From: Alphaproteobacteria bacterium | Lineage (GTDB): Bacteria > Pseudomonadota > Alphaproteobacteria > UBA8366 | DNA length: 51,197 nt | Direction of reading: 5' to 3' | Assembly: GCA_028281325.1 (NCBI GenBank) | Contig: JANQKC010000008.1 | Location: forward strand, 1-51,197 | In this document: positions 19,618-28,636 of the stretch, in pieces | How positions within the stretch are numbered: the stretch's first letter is position 1 | Layout: every line of letters starts with the position of its first letter | Notes under the pieces: generated by a model | The model's database searches: none | Told to the model about the DNA's origin: nothing | Seen by the model: the letters and a program-made list of their open reading frames with translations, nothing else | Position numbers and translations under genes: made by a program

Positions 19618-19956
19618 ATGAAAATGGTGATGGCGATCATTAAGCCTTTCAAACTAGACGAGGTGCGCGAGGCGCTTGGCGCGATCGGCGTGGAAGGGCT
19701 CACCGTTTCCGAAGTCAAGGGGTACGGCCGGCAGAAGGGGCAGACCGAGATATACCGCGGTGCGGAATATGCCGTCAGCTTCGTGCCGAAGGTGAAACTC
19801 GAAATCGCCGTGGACGACGGCCTGACCGAACGGGTCGTCGAAACCATTCGCGAAACGGCGAACTCCGATAAGATCGGCGATGGCAAGATCTTCGTCATGG
19901 ATCTTGGCGCGGCCGTCCGGATACGGACCGGCGAGACTGGCGCGAGCGCACTGTAA
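19618..19956 (+). CDS. glnK: PII nitrogen regulatory protein (GlnK/GlnB family)
   Basis: Trimeric signalling protein that senses 2-oxoglutarate, ATP/ADP and, through uridylylation, glutamine. The 112-residue product begins [20 protein letters not shown]. The T-loop reads [15 protein letters not shown], with the uridylylation target Tyr51, and the C-terminal signature is [24 protein letters not shown]. Being next to amtB supports a GlnK role, though GlnB and GlnK cannot be separated by sequence alone. Confidence 0.9.
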   Translation: MKMVMAIIKPFKLDEVREALGAIGVEGLTVSEVKGYGRQKGQTEIYRGAEYAVSFVPKVKLEIAVDDGLTERVVETIRETANSDKIGDGKIFVMDLGAAVRIRTGETGASAL

Positions 19957-20008
19957 CGCGAGTGGTGCATGGCGGGTTTCGCCGCCGATAACGATCTGGA
20001 CGGACACG

Positions 20009-20389
20009 GTGAAGCTGATTCTTGCAATTGCGATTGGCGGTGCGGTGGGGGCGGTGGCGCGGCATCTCGTCAATGTGCAGGCCGCGGCCTTGCTGGGTTT
20101 CGGCTTCCCTTGGGGAACGCTGACGGTCAACATTCTGGGGTCATTCCTGATGGGCGTGCTTGTCGAGACGTCCGCTTTGATATGGTCGCCGGGCGCGGCG
20201 TTGCGGGCGATGCTGTCGGTCGGCGTGCTGGGCGCCTTCACCACATTCTCGACTTTTTCGCTGGATGCGATCGTTCTGTACGAACGGGGGCAGGTGGCGT
20301 TTGCGGCGGGCTATGTCGTGGCGTCGGTCGTCCTGTCGATCGGCGGCTTGTTCGCTGGGTTGGCGGTGATCCGCGCCGTGGTCCAATGA
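20009..20389 (+). CDS. crcB: fluoride channel CrcB (Fluc)
   Basis: Small dual-topology membrane protein that exports fluoride. The open frame extends back into glnK; the GTG at 20009, with GGACGGA upstream, gives a 126-residue product starting (M)KLILAIAIGGAVGAVARH. It has four hydrophobic helices with the family motifs GTLTVNILGSFLMG and GAFTTFSTFSLD. The 52 bases before the start do not show a convincing fluoride riboswitch. The stop overlaps the next start (ATGA). Confidence 0.92.
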   Translation: MKLILAIAIGGAVGAVARHLVNVQAAALLGFGFPWGTLTVNILGSFLMGVLVETSALIWSPGAALRAMLSVGVLGAFTTFSTFSLDAIVLYERGQVAFAAGYVVASVVLSIGGLFAGLAVIRAVVQ

Positions 20390-21381
20390 GCGGTGTCCAG
20401 ATCCGTATTGTCGGCGACGACGAGGCGGATCTGCGTCTCGACCGATGGTTCGGGATCCATTTTCCCCAGCTTGGGCATGGTCATTTGCAAAAGCTGTTGC
20501 GCAAGGGGCAGGTGCGGGTCGATGGCCGCCGCGCCAAGGCCGGACTGCGGCTCGCCGCCGGGGCGGAAGTACGGGTGCCGCCGCTCGGCGTTCGGCCGGC
20601 CGACAAGCCGCGTGAAAAGGCGTCGCCCGCGATCGGCAAGGCCGATGCGGCGCTGATGCGGTCGCTCGTTTTATACAAGGACCAGGATGCGATCGCGCTG
20701 AACAAGCCCCCCGGGCTGGCGGTGCAGGGCGGCACCGGGACTCACCGGCATATCGACGGCATGCTCGAAGCGTTGCGCTTCGACGGCAAGGAGACGCCGC
20801 GGCTGGTGCATCGGCTGGACCGGGACACCAGCGGGGTGTTGCTGCTCGGCCGGACGCGCAAGGCCACGGCGACGCTAGGCAAGGCGTTCCGCAGCCGCAC
20901 GGCCCGGAAAGTCTACTGGGCGATCACCGTCGGCGTGCCGGAAACCCAATCCGGGCGCATTGACCTGCCGATTGCCAAGCTGCCCGGTCCCGCGGGGGAG
21001 CGCATGGTCGTCGACCGCGACAAAGGGCAGCGTGCGACGACCGTGTATCGCGTCGTCGACCGTATCGGCAGCCGGCTTGCGTGGGTCGCGCTCTGGCCTT
21101 GGACCGGCAGAACGCATCAGCTTCGCGTGCATTGCGCCGCGATCGGCTGTCCGATCCTGGGGGATGGCAAATACGGCGGGGCGGATGCCTTCGTGACGGG
21201 GCATCCGGTATCCCGCAAGCTCCATCTGCACGCGCGGTCCTTGACGGTGCCGCATCCGTCGCGCAAGGCGGATCTCTCGGTTACCGCGCCGCTGCCGGAT
21301 CATATGAAGGACACGTGGGCCTTGTTCGGGTTGGACCCGAATGACGCGGAAGATCCGTTCGCCGAGGACAGCATACCGTAG
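20386..21381 (+). CDS. RluC/RluD-type 23S rRNA pseudouridine synthase
   Basis: Isomerises uridines in 23S rRNA. The 331-residue product starts at ATG 20386, inside the crcB stop. Residues 1-65 form an S4-like RNA-binding domain (RLDRWFGIHFPQL, LRKGQVRVDGRRAK). The catalytic domain carries HRLDRDTSGVLLLGRT with the invariant Asp, ALNKPPGLAVQGG, and WPWTGRTHQLRVHCAAIGCPILGDGKYGG. The family includes RluC and RluD; RluC is the more likely, but I leave the symbol open. Confidence 0.88.
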   Translation: MSGVQIRIVGDDEADLRLDRWFGIHFPQLGHGHLQKLLRKGQVRVDGRRAKAGLRLAAGAEVRVPPLGVRPADKPREKASPAIGKADAALMRSLVLYKDQDAIALNKPPGLAVQGGTGTHRHIDGMLEALRFDGKETPRLVHRLDRDTSGVLLLGRTRKATATLGKAFRSRTARKVYWAITVGVPETQSGRIDLPIAKLPGPAGERMVVDRDKGQRATTVYRVVDRIGSRLAWVALWPWTGRTHQLRVHCAAIGCPILGDGKYGGADAFVTGHPVSRKLHLHARSLTVPHPSRKADLSVTAPLPDHMKDTWALFGLDPNDAEDPFAEDSIP

Positions 21382-21430
21382 TGGTCTTTGGATTGCCGGC
21401 AAGACAGCGGCGTTGTGTGGCGTGTCACAG

Positions 21431-21459
21431 TCGACGGGTTGTAACCGACCTATTATATG
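21431..21459 (+). promoter_or_regulatory. candidate promoter upstream of the HAD phosphatase gene
   Basis: TCGACG (21431-21436) and TATATG (21454-21459) are 17 bases apart in the only sizeable gap (110 bases) of the crcB-ATP12 chain. Each hexamer matches 4 of 6 consensus bases. Local AT-richness (CCTATTATATGGTTAACG) supports a -10 region. Confidence 0.35.
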
Positions 21460-21491
21460 GTTAACGAGGAACACCTATTGCGGGGGGCCGC

Positions 21492-22175
21492 ATGATGGCG
21501 AGGACGCCTAACCGGTTGGTCGTGTTCGATTGCGACGGCACGATCGTCGACAGCCAGCACAATATCGTCACGGCGATGACGCGCGCGTTCCGTCGGCACG
21601 ACCTGGACGATCCGGTACCGGCGGCCGTTCGCCGGACGGTCGGGTTGAGCATTCTAGAGTCCGTGGGCCGCCTCTTGCCGGATGCGCCGCACGAGACGCT
21701 CGAAAGCGTCGGAGAGGCCTATCGGACGGCATCCTATGAATTGCGGCTGGAACCCGGGCACGAAGAACCGATGTTTCCCGGCGTCGGCGACATCATCCGG
21801 GCTCTGGCGGATACCGACGCCATTCTTGCCGTCGCGACCGGCAAGTCGCAGCGGGGTCTTAGGAGAACGCTGCAGAATCATGATTTGAAACAGCATTTCA
21901 CGATATTGAAGACGGCTGACGATGGGCCGGGCAAGCCCGATCCGACGATTTTGCTCGACGCCATCGCCGAAGCGGGGGCCGATCCCATGTCGACCGTGAT
22001 GATCGGCGATACGGTGTTCGATATCGCCATGGCCCGGTCGGCGAAGACCCATGCCGTCGGCGTTACCTGGGGATATCATGAGCCGGATGAACTCGACGCC
22101 GCCGGTGCCCATATCATACTTGATGAAATAACCGCGTTACCGAATTTCCTGGAAACCCTCTGGGGGAAAAATTGA
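21492..22175 (+). CDS. HAD-superfamily phosphatase, phosphoglycolate phosphatase-like
   Basis: A 227-residue haloacid dehalogenase-fold hydrolase. Motif I is VVFDCDGTIVDS (nucleophile Asp within the first 15 residues), motif II is AVATGKS, motif III is the lysine of GPGKPDPTIL, and motif IV is MIGDTVFDIAMARSAK. The cap is helical, as in Gph/PGMB subfamilies. The substrate cannot be set from sequence. Either of two adjacent ATGs (21492, 21495) may be used. The stop shares a base with the next start (TGATG). Confidence 0.85.
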   Translation: MMARTPNRLVVFDCDGTIVDSQHNIVTAMTRAFRRHDLDDPVPAAVRRTVGLSILESVGRLLPDAPHETLESVGEAYRTASYELRLEPGHEEPMFPGVGDIIRALADTDAILAVATGKSQRGLRRTLQNHDLKQHFTILKTADDGPGKPDPTILLDAIAEAGADPMSTVMIGDTVFDIAMARSAKTHAVGVTWGYHEPDELDAAGAHIILDEITALPNFLETLWGKN

Positions 22176-24247
22176 TGCGCCTAGTCAAAATCCTCTCGAT
22201 CGTCGGCCTCGTCGTTGTCGTCCTGTTGGCCGGAGCCGCGATTATCTTGAGCACGTTGGATTTCAACGAATATAAGCAGCAAATCGCCGATGAGGCGAAG
22301 AAAGCCACGGGCCGTGACCTCGCCATCGAGGGCGATCTGCGCCTGAACGTCTTTACGCTCAACCCGGGTCTCGTTGTCGATGGGGTGCGGTTCGCCAACG
22401 CGCCCTGGGGCTCTAGGCCCGATATGGCGTCGATCGATCGGTTCGAGGTGAAGGTCAGCCTGATTCCGCTGTTTAGCGGGACGCTGGATGTCGATCACGT
22501 CATCCTGAGCGGGGCGGACATCCTGCTTGAGCGCAACCAGGCGGGGAAGGGCAATTATGAATTTGCGGCGGCGGAAACGGCCAAGCCCGCCGAGACGGGA
22601 AGTCCGGGAGCGCAAGGCCAAATGCCGAGCGTGGCGCTGCGCGAACTCAGCATTGTGGACTCACGACTGACCTACAAGGACGCTCAATCGGGACAGACGC
22701 TTGTCGTTGCCGTTGACGAACTGGCGCTCGGCGACGGCTCGGATATGCCGCTCGACCTCATGCTCAAGGGGTCCTACAACGACGCGCCGTTCAGCGTGAC
22801 CGGCGGCATGGGCAGCATTGCGACGTTGCTGGGCGGCGAGACACCGTGGCCGTTGTCGATCAAGGCCGAAGCGGGCGGCGCTGTCGTCGCGCTAGAGGGC
22901 AAGATCGGCAATCCGGCCGCTGTTTCCGGTCTGGACCTGTCGGTATCGGTCACCGGTCAGGATTTGTCGGCCATGAGCGCGATTGCGCAGGCGCCCGTGC
23001 CGCCGCTCGGGCCTTATGCGATCGCTGCGAAAATCACCGGCGCGCTCGACAAGGCGATCGACGTCCCGTCCCTGAGCGTGAAGATGGGCGAAAGCGCCTT
23101 GACTGGTAAGGCGACGCTGCAACTCAAAGACCGTCCCGTCCTTACGGCCTCTCTCGGGTCCGATCTCGTCAACCTGTCGGATTTCGTGAAGGCGCCGCAA
23201 GGCGGAGCGTCCGCGGAAGGCGATAAGGGGGCCGGCACTCAATCCGCCGCCGGCGGTGCGACTGACAAACGGGTTTTCCCGGCGGACCCGCTGCCGGTCG
23301 ACGGCCTGAAGGCGGCGGATGCGACCATCGACCTGACTGTCAAGAAACTGCTGGCGAATGGGGTATCGGTCGACGATATCGACGTTAATCTCCGTCTACG
23401 CAACGGCGACTTGATGGTGAAACCGCTGGCGGCGCAAATCGCGGGCGGCGTTATCGACGGCGCCGTGCGCTTGAATGCCGCCCGGGGCACGCCTGCAATC
23501 GATGTCGCCGTTTCGGGCAAGAAGATCGATGTGGGCAAGCTTCTGGCCGAGATGGAGATCACGGACCTGCTGTCCGGCACCGTCAACGCGGATGTTTCGC
23601 TGAAGGGACAAGGGCAATCGGTTCGGGCGATCATGGCGAGCCTGAACGGCAACACCAGCGTCGTGATGGGCAAGGGCCGGATGAAAAGCGACGCGCTGGA
23701 TATCTACGCCGGCGGCGCGGCCAAGCTCCTGACGGAAGTTCTGGTGGGCAAGAAAAGCGAATACACCGTGATCAATTGCTTTGTGAACCAATTCGATATC
23801 CGGCAGGGCGTGGCGAATAGCAAGGTCCTGCTTTTCGATACGGAATACACCACCGTGACCGGGAAGGGATCGATCAACCTCGGCACCGAGCTGATCGACT
23901 ACCAAGTCGATCCGCGGCCGAAATCGGTCACCGTCAATACGGCGGTGCCGGTTCAGATATCCGGCATGATCGGCGATCCGTCGATCTCCCTGAACAAACT
24001 GGCCGCGGCGGCGAAGGTCGGCGGCATTGTCGGATCGGTTCTCTTCCCGCCGGCGGCGGTCGTGGCCCTGGGCGATTTGGGCACCGGCGAGGATAACCCG
24101 TGCGTGAAAAAGGCGGCCGCGGACGGCAAGGGGGGCGGTCAGAGCGCCGCGCCCGCCACGAAGGGGGTTACCGACGCGGTGAAAGGCGTCGGTGAGAATG
24201 TTAAGGAGACGCTCGATAAAGGGCTGAAAGGACTGTTCGGTCGGTAA
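22175..24247 (+). CDS. AsmA family protein
   Basis: A 690-residue protein with one N-terminal membrane helix (ILSIVGLVVVVLLAGAAIILSTLDFNEYKQQIADEAKKATGRDL), the typical AsmA opening, followed by a long beta-rich periplasmic region with GDLRLNVFTLNPGLVVDGVRFANAPWGS. The C-terminal AsmA region contains NGNTSVVMGKGRMKSDALDIYAGGAAKLL and NCFVNQFDIRQGVANSKVLLFDTEYTTVTGKGSINLGTELIDYQVDPRPK. AsmA-like proteins are thought to act in outer-membrane lipid transfer. A low-complexity Gly/Ala/Lys-rich stretch near 345-365 links two parts. It is coupled on both sides by one-base overlaps. Confidence 0.88.
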   Translation: MRLVKILSIVGLVVVVLLAGAAIILSTLDFNEYKQQIADEAKKATGRDLAIEGDLRLNVFTLNPGLVVDGVRFANAPWGSRPDMASIDRFEVKVSLIPLFSGTLDVDHVILSGADILLERNQAGKGNYEFAAAETAKPAETGSPGAQGQMPSVALRELSIVDSRLTYKDAQSGQTLVVAVDELALGDGSDMPLDLMLKGSYNDAPFSVTGGMGSIATLLGGETPWPLSIKAEAGGAVVALEGKIGNPAAVSGLDLSVSVTGQDLSAMSAIAQAPVPPLGPYAIAAKITGALDKAIDVPSLSVKMGESALTGKATLQLKDRPVLTASLGSDLVNLSDFVKAPQGGASAEGDKGAGTQSAAGGATDKRVFPADPLPVDGLKAADATIDLTVKKLLANGVSVDDIDVNLRLRNGDLMVKPLAAQIAGGVIDGAVRLNAARGTPAIDVAVSGKKIDVGKLLAEMEITDLLSGTVNADVSLKGQGQSVRAIMASLNGNTSVVMGKGRMKSDALDIYAGGAAKLLTEVLVGKKSEYTVINCFVNQFDIRQGVANSKVLLFDTEYTTVTGKGSINLGTELIDYQVDPRPKSVTVNTAVPVQISGMIGDPSISLNKLAAAAKVGGIVGSVLFPPAAVVALGDLGTGEDNPCVKKAAADGKGGGQSAAPATKGVTDAVKGVGENVKETLDKGLKGLFGR

Positions 24248-24948
24248 TGGCGTTAAAGCGTTTCTATAAGGTCTGCGCGGTCGAAACGACCGACGACGGG
24301 CATGCGGTCACGCTGGACGGGCGGTCGATCCGGACGCCCGGCAAGGCGGTGTTGACCTTGCCCAGCAAGCCGCTGGCGGATGTCGTCGCCGCCGAATGGG
24401 ACGCGCAAGGCGACGAGGTCGAAACGGACAGCATGCCGATGATGCAGCTTGCGAGCACCGCGGTTGACCGGGTCGCGCCGCGCCGGGATGCCGTCGTCGA
24501 CGATATCGCTGCCTATGGCCGAACCGACCTTCTGTGCTACCGGGCCGAACACCCGGCCGCCCTGGTCGAGCGCCAAGCGACCGTATGGCAACCTTTGCTG
24601 GATTGGGCCGCGCTGCGCTACGACGCGCCATTGATGGTGACGGGCGGCGTGATTCCGGTGGATCAGCCGGAAAACAGTTTGGCGGCGGTGCGCGCGGCGG
24701 TGGCGGAAAGCGACGATTACGGCTTGTCCGGGCTGTATTCGCTGACGGCGGCCTGCGGTTCGGTTGTGCTGGCATTGGCGGTCCGGGAAGAGGAGATCGA
24801 AGCCGAAACCGCCGTCGCGGCCAGTCAACTCGACGAGGTATGGCAGGCGGAACAGTGGGGCCGTGATCCGGAGGCCGATTCGCGGCGCGAACGCCTTCGG
24901 ACGGACATCCACGCCGCGGCCCGGTATCTCGCTCTCTTGCGGGTGTGA
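24247..24948 (+). CDS. ATP12-family F1-ATPase assembly chaperone
   Basis: A 233-residue protein starting MALKRFYKVCAVETTDDGHAVTLDGRSIRTPGKAVLTLPSKPLADVVAAEWDAQGDEV, the typical ATP12 opening (KRFY, LDGR-IRTP, EWDAQ). Later blocks are MPMMQLASTAVDRV, YGRTDLLCYRAEHP and ALRYDAPLMVTGGV. Mitochondrial ATP12 binds the F1 alpha subunit before assembly; alphaproteobacteria carry homologues, which fits the taxonomic call. The start overlaps the AsmA stop (TAATG). Confidence 0.93.
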   Translation: MALKRFYKVCAVETTDDGHAVTLDGRSIRTPGKAVLTLPSKPLADVVAAEWDAQGDEVETDSMPMMQLASTAVDRVAPRRDAVVDDIAAYGRTDLLCYRAEHPAALVERQATVWQPLLDWAALRYDAPLMVTGGVIPVDQPENSLAAVRAAVAESDDYGLSGLYSLTAACGSVVLALAVREEEIEAETAVAASQLDEVWQAEQWGRDPEADSRRERLRTDIHAAARYLALLRV

Positions 24949-24989
24949 AAGCGGGGTGCTATGCCGGATCGCGACGACGGAGGGCCTGA

Positions 24990-26522
24990 ATGAGCGATAT
25001 CCTTAAGCAGTTGGAAGAAAAACGAGATGCGGCGCGGTTGGGCGGCGGCCAGCGGCGCATCGACGCCCAGCACAAGAAGGGCAAGCTGACCGCGCGCGAG
25101 CGGCTCGAAGTGTTGTTCGACGAAGGGTCCTTCGAGGAGTGGGACATGTTCGTCGAACATGACTCGCACGACTTCGGGATGGACGAACAGCGTGTCCCCG
25201 GCGACGGCGTGGTGACCGGGCATGGCACGATCAACGGCCGGCTGGTCTTTGCTTTCAGCCAGGATTTCACGGTTTTCGGCGGATCGCTCTCCGCCGCGCA
25301 TGCGCGGAAGATCTGCAAGGTCATGGACCAGGCGATGCAGGTCGGCGCGCCGGTGATCGGGCTCAACGATTCCGGCGGGGCGCGTATCCAGGAAGGCGTG
25401 GCGTCGCTGGCGGGCTATGCCGACGTCTTCCAGCGCAATGTCATGGCCTCGGGCGTGGTGCCGCAGGTTTCCCTGATCATGGGACCGTGCGCGGGCGGCG
25501 CGGTGTATTCGCCCGCGATGACCGACTTCATCTTCATGGTGAAGGATTCCTCCTACATGTTCGTCACCGGTCCCGATGTGGTGAAGACGGTGACGCATGA
25601 GGAAGTGACGGCCGAGGACCTGGGCGGCGCCGTCACCCATACGACGAAATCCGGCGTCGCCGATCTCGCCTTCGAAAACGATATCGAAGCGCTTATCGAA
25701 CTGCGCCGATTCATGGATTTCTTGCCGTCCTCGAATCGCGAGAAGGCGCCGGAACTGCCGACCGCCGACCCGTTCGACCGGCCGGAGCCGTCGCTCGACA
25801 CCTTGGTGCCTGAAAACCCCAACCATCCCTACGACATGGGCGAGTTGGTTCGGAAAATCCTGGACGAGGGGGACTTCTTCGAGATCGCGCCGACCTATGC
25901 CGGTAACATCCTGACCGGGTTCGGCCGCATGGAAGGACAGACCGTCGGCATTGTCGCCAACCAGCCGATGGTCCTGGCGGGGTGCCTCGACATCGATTCG
26001 GCGCGCAAGGCGGGCCGGTTCGTGCGCTTCTGCGACTGTTTCAACATTCCGATCCTGACCTTCGTGGATGTCCCGGGGTTCCTGCCGGGCACGGGGCAGG
26101 AATACGGCGGCATCATCAAGCATGGGGCGAAGCTTCTGTTCGCCTATGCCGAAGCCACGGTGCCGAAAATCACCGTGATCACGCGCAAGGCCTATGGCGG
26201 TGCGTATGACGTCATGAGTTCCAAGCATCTGCGCGGCGACCTCAACTACGCGTGGCCGAGCGCCGAAATCGCGGTGATGGGGCCGAAAGGGGCGGTGGAG
26301 ATCATCTTCCGCGCCGATCTGGGCGACGAGGAAAAGATCGAAAAGCGGACCGAGGAATACCGGGAGAAATTCGCCAATCCCTTCGTCGCGGGATCGCTCG
26401 GATTCATCGACGACATCATCCGTCCGTGCAACACGCGGCGGCGCATCTGCCGGGGCCTCCGCATGTTGCGCAACAAGCAGTTGGAAAATCCGGCGAAGAA
26501 GCACAGCAACATCCCGTTATAG
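24990..26522 (+). CDS. pccB: propionyl-CoA carboxylase beta subunit (carboxyltransferase)
   Basis: Transfers carboxyl from biotin to propionyl-CoA to give methylmalonyl-CoA. The 510-residue product has two crotonase-like domains. The N-terminal half contains [46 protein letters not shown] and [23 protein letters not shown]. The C-terminal half has [45 protein letters not shown] and [21 protein letters not shown]. These are closer to PccB than to AccD or MccB. The alpha subunit is about 4 kb downstream, with four genes between. Confidence 0.93.
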   Translation: MSDILKQLEEKRDAARLGGGQRRIDAQHKKGKLTARERLEVLFDEGSFEEWDMFVEHDSHDFGMDEQRVPGDGVVTGHGTINGRLVFAFSQDFTVFGGSLSAAHARKICKVMDQAMQVGAPVIGLNDSGGARIQEGVASLAGYADVFQRNVMASGVVPQVSLIMGPCAGGAVYSPAMTDFIFMVKDSSYMFVTGPDVVKTVTHEEVTAEDLGGAVTHTTKSGVADLAFENDIEALIELRRFMDFLPSSNREKAPELPTADPFDRPEPSLDTLVPENPNHPYDMGELVRKILDEGDFFEIAPTYAGNILTGFGRMEGQTVGIVANQPMVLAGCLDIDSARKAGRFVRFCDCFNIPILTFVDVPGFLPGTGQEYGGIIKHGAKLLFAYAEATVPKITVITRKAYGGAYDVMSSKHLRGDLNYAWPSAEIAVMGPKGAVEIIFRADLGDEEKIEKRTEEYREKFANPFVAGSLGFIDDIIRPCNTRRRICRGLRMLRNKQLENPAKKHSNIPL

Positions 26523-26532
26523 GACTGAACGC

Positions 26533-26760
26533 ATGGCAGATCGTGACCCCAAGGCGGTGCGCGCGGCGCAACGGAACCGTGGGCTTCGCATGCATTTTGT
26601 CGCCTATTTTCTGCTCATGGCGGCGCTGGTCCCGGTCAATTTGATCGTGACTCCCGAGACGCCGTGGTTTATCTGGCCCATGGTCGGCTGGGGGAGCGTT
26701 TTGGCGATTCATACTGCCTGGGCGATGGGTTTGTTTGGTATGATGTCTTCCAGGGACTGA
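26533..26760 (+). CDS. 2TM-domain small membrane protein
   Basis: A 75-residue protein with a charged N-terminus (MADRDPKAVRAAQRNRGLRM) and two hydrophobic helices (HFVAYFLLMAALVPVNLIVT and WFIWPMVGWGSVLAIHTAWAMGLFGM) joined by TPETPW. This is the 2TM-domain pattern often seen next to or inside sensor proteins; its function is unknown. It lies 11 bases after pccB and 33 before the threonine aldolase gene, so it is probably co-transcribed. Confidence 0.75.
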   Translation: MADRDPKAVRAAQRNRGLRMHFVAYFLLMAALVPVNLIVTPETPWFIWPMVGWGSVLAIHTAWAMGLFGMMSSRD

Positions 26761-26793
26761 ACATCGGCGCAATCGAGAATTGGGGTACCGTTC

Positions 26794-27846
26794 ATGACTG
26801 ATATCCGCATCGAACTGCATAGCGATACGCAAACCCGTCCGACCGCCGGCATGCGGCAGGCCATGGCGGACGCCGTCGTCGGCGACGAGCAGAAGGGCGA
26901 GGATCCCAGCGTCAATCGCCTGCTGGACATGGCGAAGGAGCTGTTCGGCAAGGAAGACGCGGTGTTCATGCCGTCTGGCACCATGTGCAACCAGATCGCG
27001 CTGATGGTCCATTGCAAGCCCGGCGACGAGGTGCTGTCGGATAAAACCGCGCATATCCTCAACCTCGAAGGCGGGGGCGCCGCGGTTTTCGCGGGCTCGC
27101 TGATCCGACCGATCGACGGCGAGCGGGGCATCTTCAGCGCGCAGCAGCTGCAGGACAGTATCCGCGTGGTGCGTCGGCATACGCCGAAACCGCGCATGGT
27201 CGCGATCGAGCAGACGTCGAATCTCGGCGGCGGCACGATCTGGCCGTTGGAGACGATCCGCGAAGTCGGCGCGGTCGCCCGCGAGAACGGCTTGGCGATG
27301 CATATGGACGGCGCGCGGGTTTTGAACGCGGTGGTCGGCAGTAATGTGTCCGCGCGGGATTTCGCCGAGCCCTTCGATACCCTGTGGCTCGATCTCAGCA
27401 AGGGCCTGGGCTGTCCGTTCGGCGCGGTGATGCTCGGCGGCAAGGACGACATCGAGGCGGCGTGGCAGTGGAAACAGCGGATGGGCGGCGCCATGCGGCA
27501 GGCGGGCGTGATCGCGGCCGCCGGTGTCTACGCGCTGGAAAACCACGTTGATCGGATGGCCGAAGACCACGCGAACGCCAAATTCTTCGCCGAACGCATC
27601 GCCGAGATTCCAGGCGTCGAGATCGACCCGTCATCGGTCGAGACCAATCTGGTGTTCTTCGATGTCGAGAAAACGGGCCTCACGGCGGCGCAGGTGCATG
27701 ACCGGTTGTTGAAACACGGGGTTCGCATCGGGGCGTCGGCCGGGGCTTCCATGCGCGCAGTGACGCATCTCGATGTGAGCAAGGAACAGCTCGCCGAAGC
27801 GGCGGAGGTGCTCGGCACGGTGGCGGTGGAGGCGGCGGCCGCGTAG
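26794..27846 (+). CDS. ltaE: low-specificity L-threonine aldolase
   Basis: PLP enzyme that splits L-threonine or L-allo-threonine to glycine and acetaldehyde. The 350-residue product begins with ELHSDTQTRPTAGMRQAMADAVVGDEQKGEDPSVNRLLDMAKELFGKEDAVFMPSGTMCNQIA, the family pattern. The PLP lysine is Lys203 in WLDLSKGLGCPFGAVM, and the cofactor Asp lies in MHMDGARVLNA (residues 169-179). GLY1/LtaE is the closest type; phenylserine aldolase is an alternative of the same fold. Confidence 0.9.
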   Translation: MTDIRIELHSDTQTRPTAGMRQAMADAVVGDEQKGEDPSVNRLLDMAKELFGKEDAVFMPSGTMCNQIALMVHCKPGDEVLSDKTAHILNLEGGGAAVFAGSLIRPIDGERGIFSAQQLQDSIRVVRRHTPKPRMVAIEQTSNLGGGTIWPLETIREVGAVARENGLAMHMDGARVLNAVVGSNVSARDFAEPFDTLWLDLSKGLGCPFGAVMLGGKDDIEAAWQWKQRMGGAMRQAGVIAAAGVYALENHVDRMAEDHANAKFFAERIAEIPGVEIDPSSVETNLVFFDVEKTGLTAAQVHDRLLKHGVRIGASAGASMRAVTHLDVSKEQLAEAAEVLGTVAVEAAAA

Positions 27847-27859
27847 GGGCGCGACCGCG

Positions 27860-28630
27860 ATGCCGGATCGAGGGGACGGCGATAGACGGATGGCCCCCGA
27901 GGATTTGCAGGATCGGGTCGCAGCGTTTCCGTTCTGGTACCACCGGATCGAACTGCCCGGCGGGGTCACGACTCCGGGTATCAACCCGCTGAGTCCCGAG
28001 ACTTACGGCATCCCAGAGGATTTGTCGGGCAAACGCGTTCTGGATGTGGGGGCGTGGGACGGTTACTGGACCTTCGAAGCGCTCAAGCGCGGGGCGGCCG
28101 AGGCCGTCGCGATCGACGATTTTTCCGATTATCTCGGGCAGTTGGAAACCCGCGACCGGCCCGGCTGGGAAACCTTCGACTTTTGCCGCGAAGCGCTCGG
28201 TCATTCCGAGGATGTTTGCCGGCGTGCGGAATTGTCCGTCTACGACGTCAGCGAAGAAGAGCTGGGGCGCTTCGACATCGTGTTCTTCTTCGGCACGCTT
28301 TATCATCTGCGGTATCCGTTGCTGGCGTTGGACCGGCTGGCGGCGATTTGCGACGGCACGCTGATCGTGGAATCGCAGATTGCGGACGACTACAGCGCGT
28401 TCCAGGGCGGTTTGGGAAAAGGATATCCCGGCGAGCAGATGGTGATGGAGTTCTTCCCCGGCGACGAATTGGCGGGCAATGACACGAACTGGTGGGCGCC
28501 TACCTTGTATTGCCTGGGACACATGGTGCGGGCCGCCGGGTTTCCGTCGGTCGATGTCTGGAAGCTGGTCCGCGGAACCCCCAACAGGATCGGACATTGC
28601 CGCGGTTTTGCCCGAGGACAGCGAGGCTAG
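27860..28630 (+). CDS. CmoB-like (DUF1698) SAM-dependent methyltransferase
   Basis: A 256-residue methyltransferase. SAM motif I is VLDVGAWDGYW (residues 60-70), followed by an acidic loop (AVAIDDF). FDIVFFFGTLYHLRYPLLALDRL resembles the CmoB signature VLYHRRSPLDHL. NDTNWWAPTLYCLGHMVRAAGF occupies the place of the CmoB substrate region. True CmoB is a tRNA-modifying carboxymethyltransferase and somewhat longer; lack of a neighbouring cmoA and the link to a glycosyltransferase suggest a different substrate. ATG 27860 is used; ATG 27890 is an alternative. Confidence 0.7.
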   Translation: MPDRGDGDRRMAPEDLQDRVAAFPFWYHRIELPGGVTTPGINPLSPETYGIPEDLSGKRVLDVGAWDGYWTFEALKRGAAEAVAIDDFSDYLGQLETRDRPGWETFDFCREALGHSEDVCRRAELSVYDVSEEELGRFDIVFFFGTLYHLRYPLLALDRLAAICDGTLIVESQIADDYSAFQGGLGKGYPGEQMVMEFFPGDELAGNDTNWWAPTLYCLGHMVRAAGFPSVDVWKLVRGTPNRIGHCRGFARGQRG

Positions 28631-28636
28631 GGAGAC

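Noticed and set aside
19957..20008. Fluoride riboswitch upstream of crcB
   Set aside because: The 52-base gap has a GGCGG/CCGCC-like element but not the conserved fluoride-aptamer sequence, and it is too short for aptamer plus expression platform unless it overlaps glnK.
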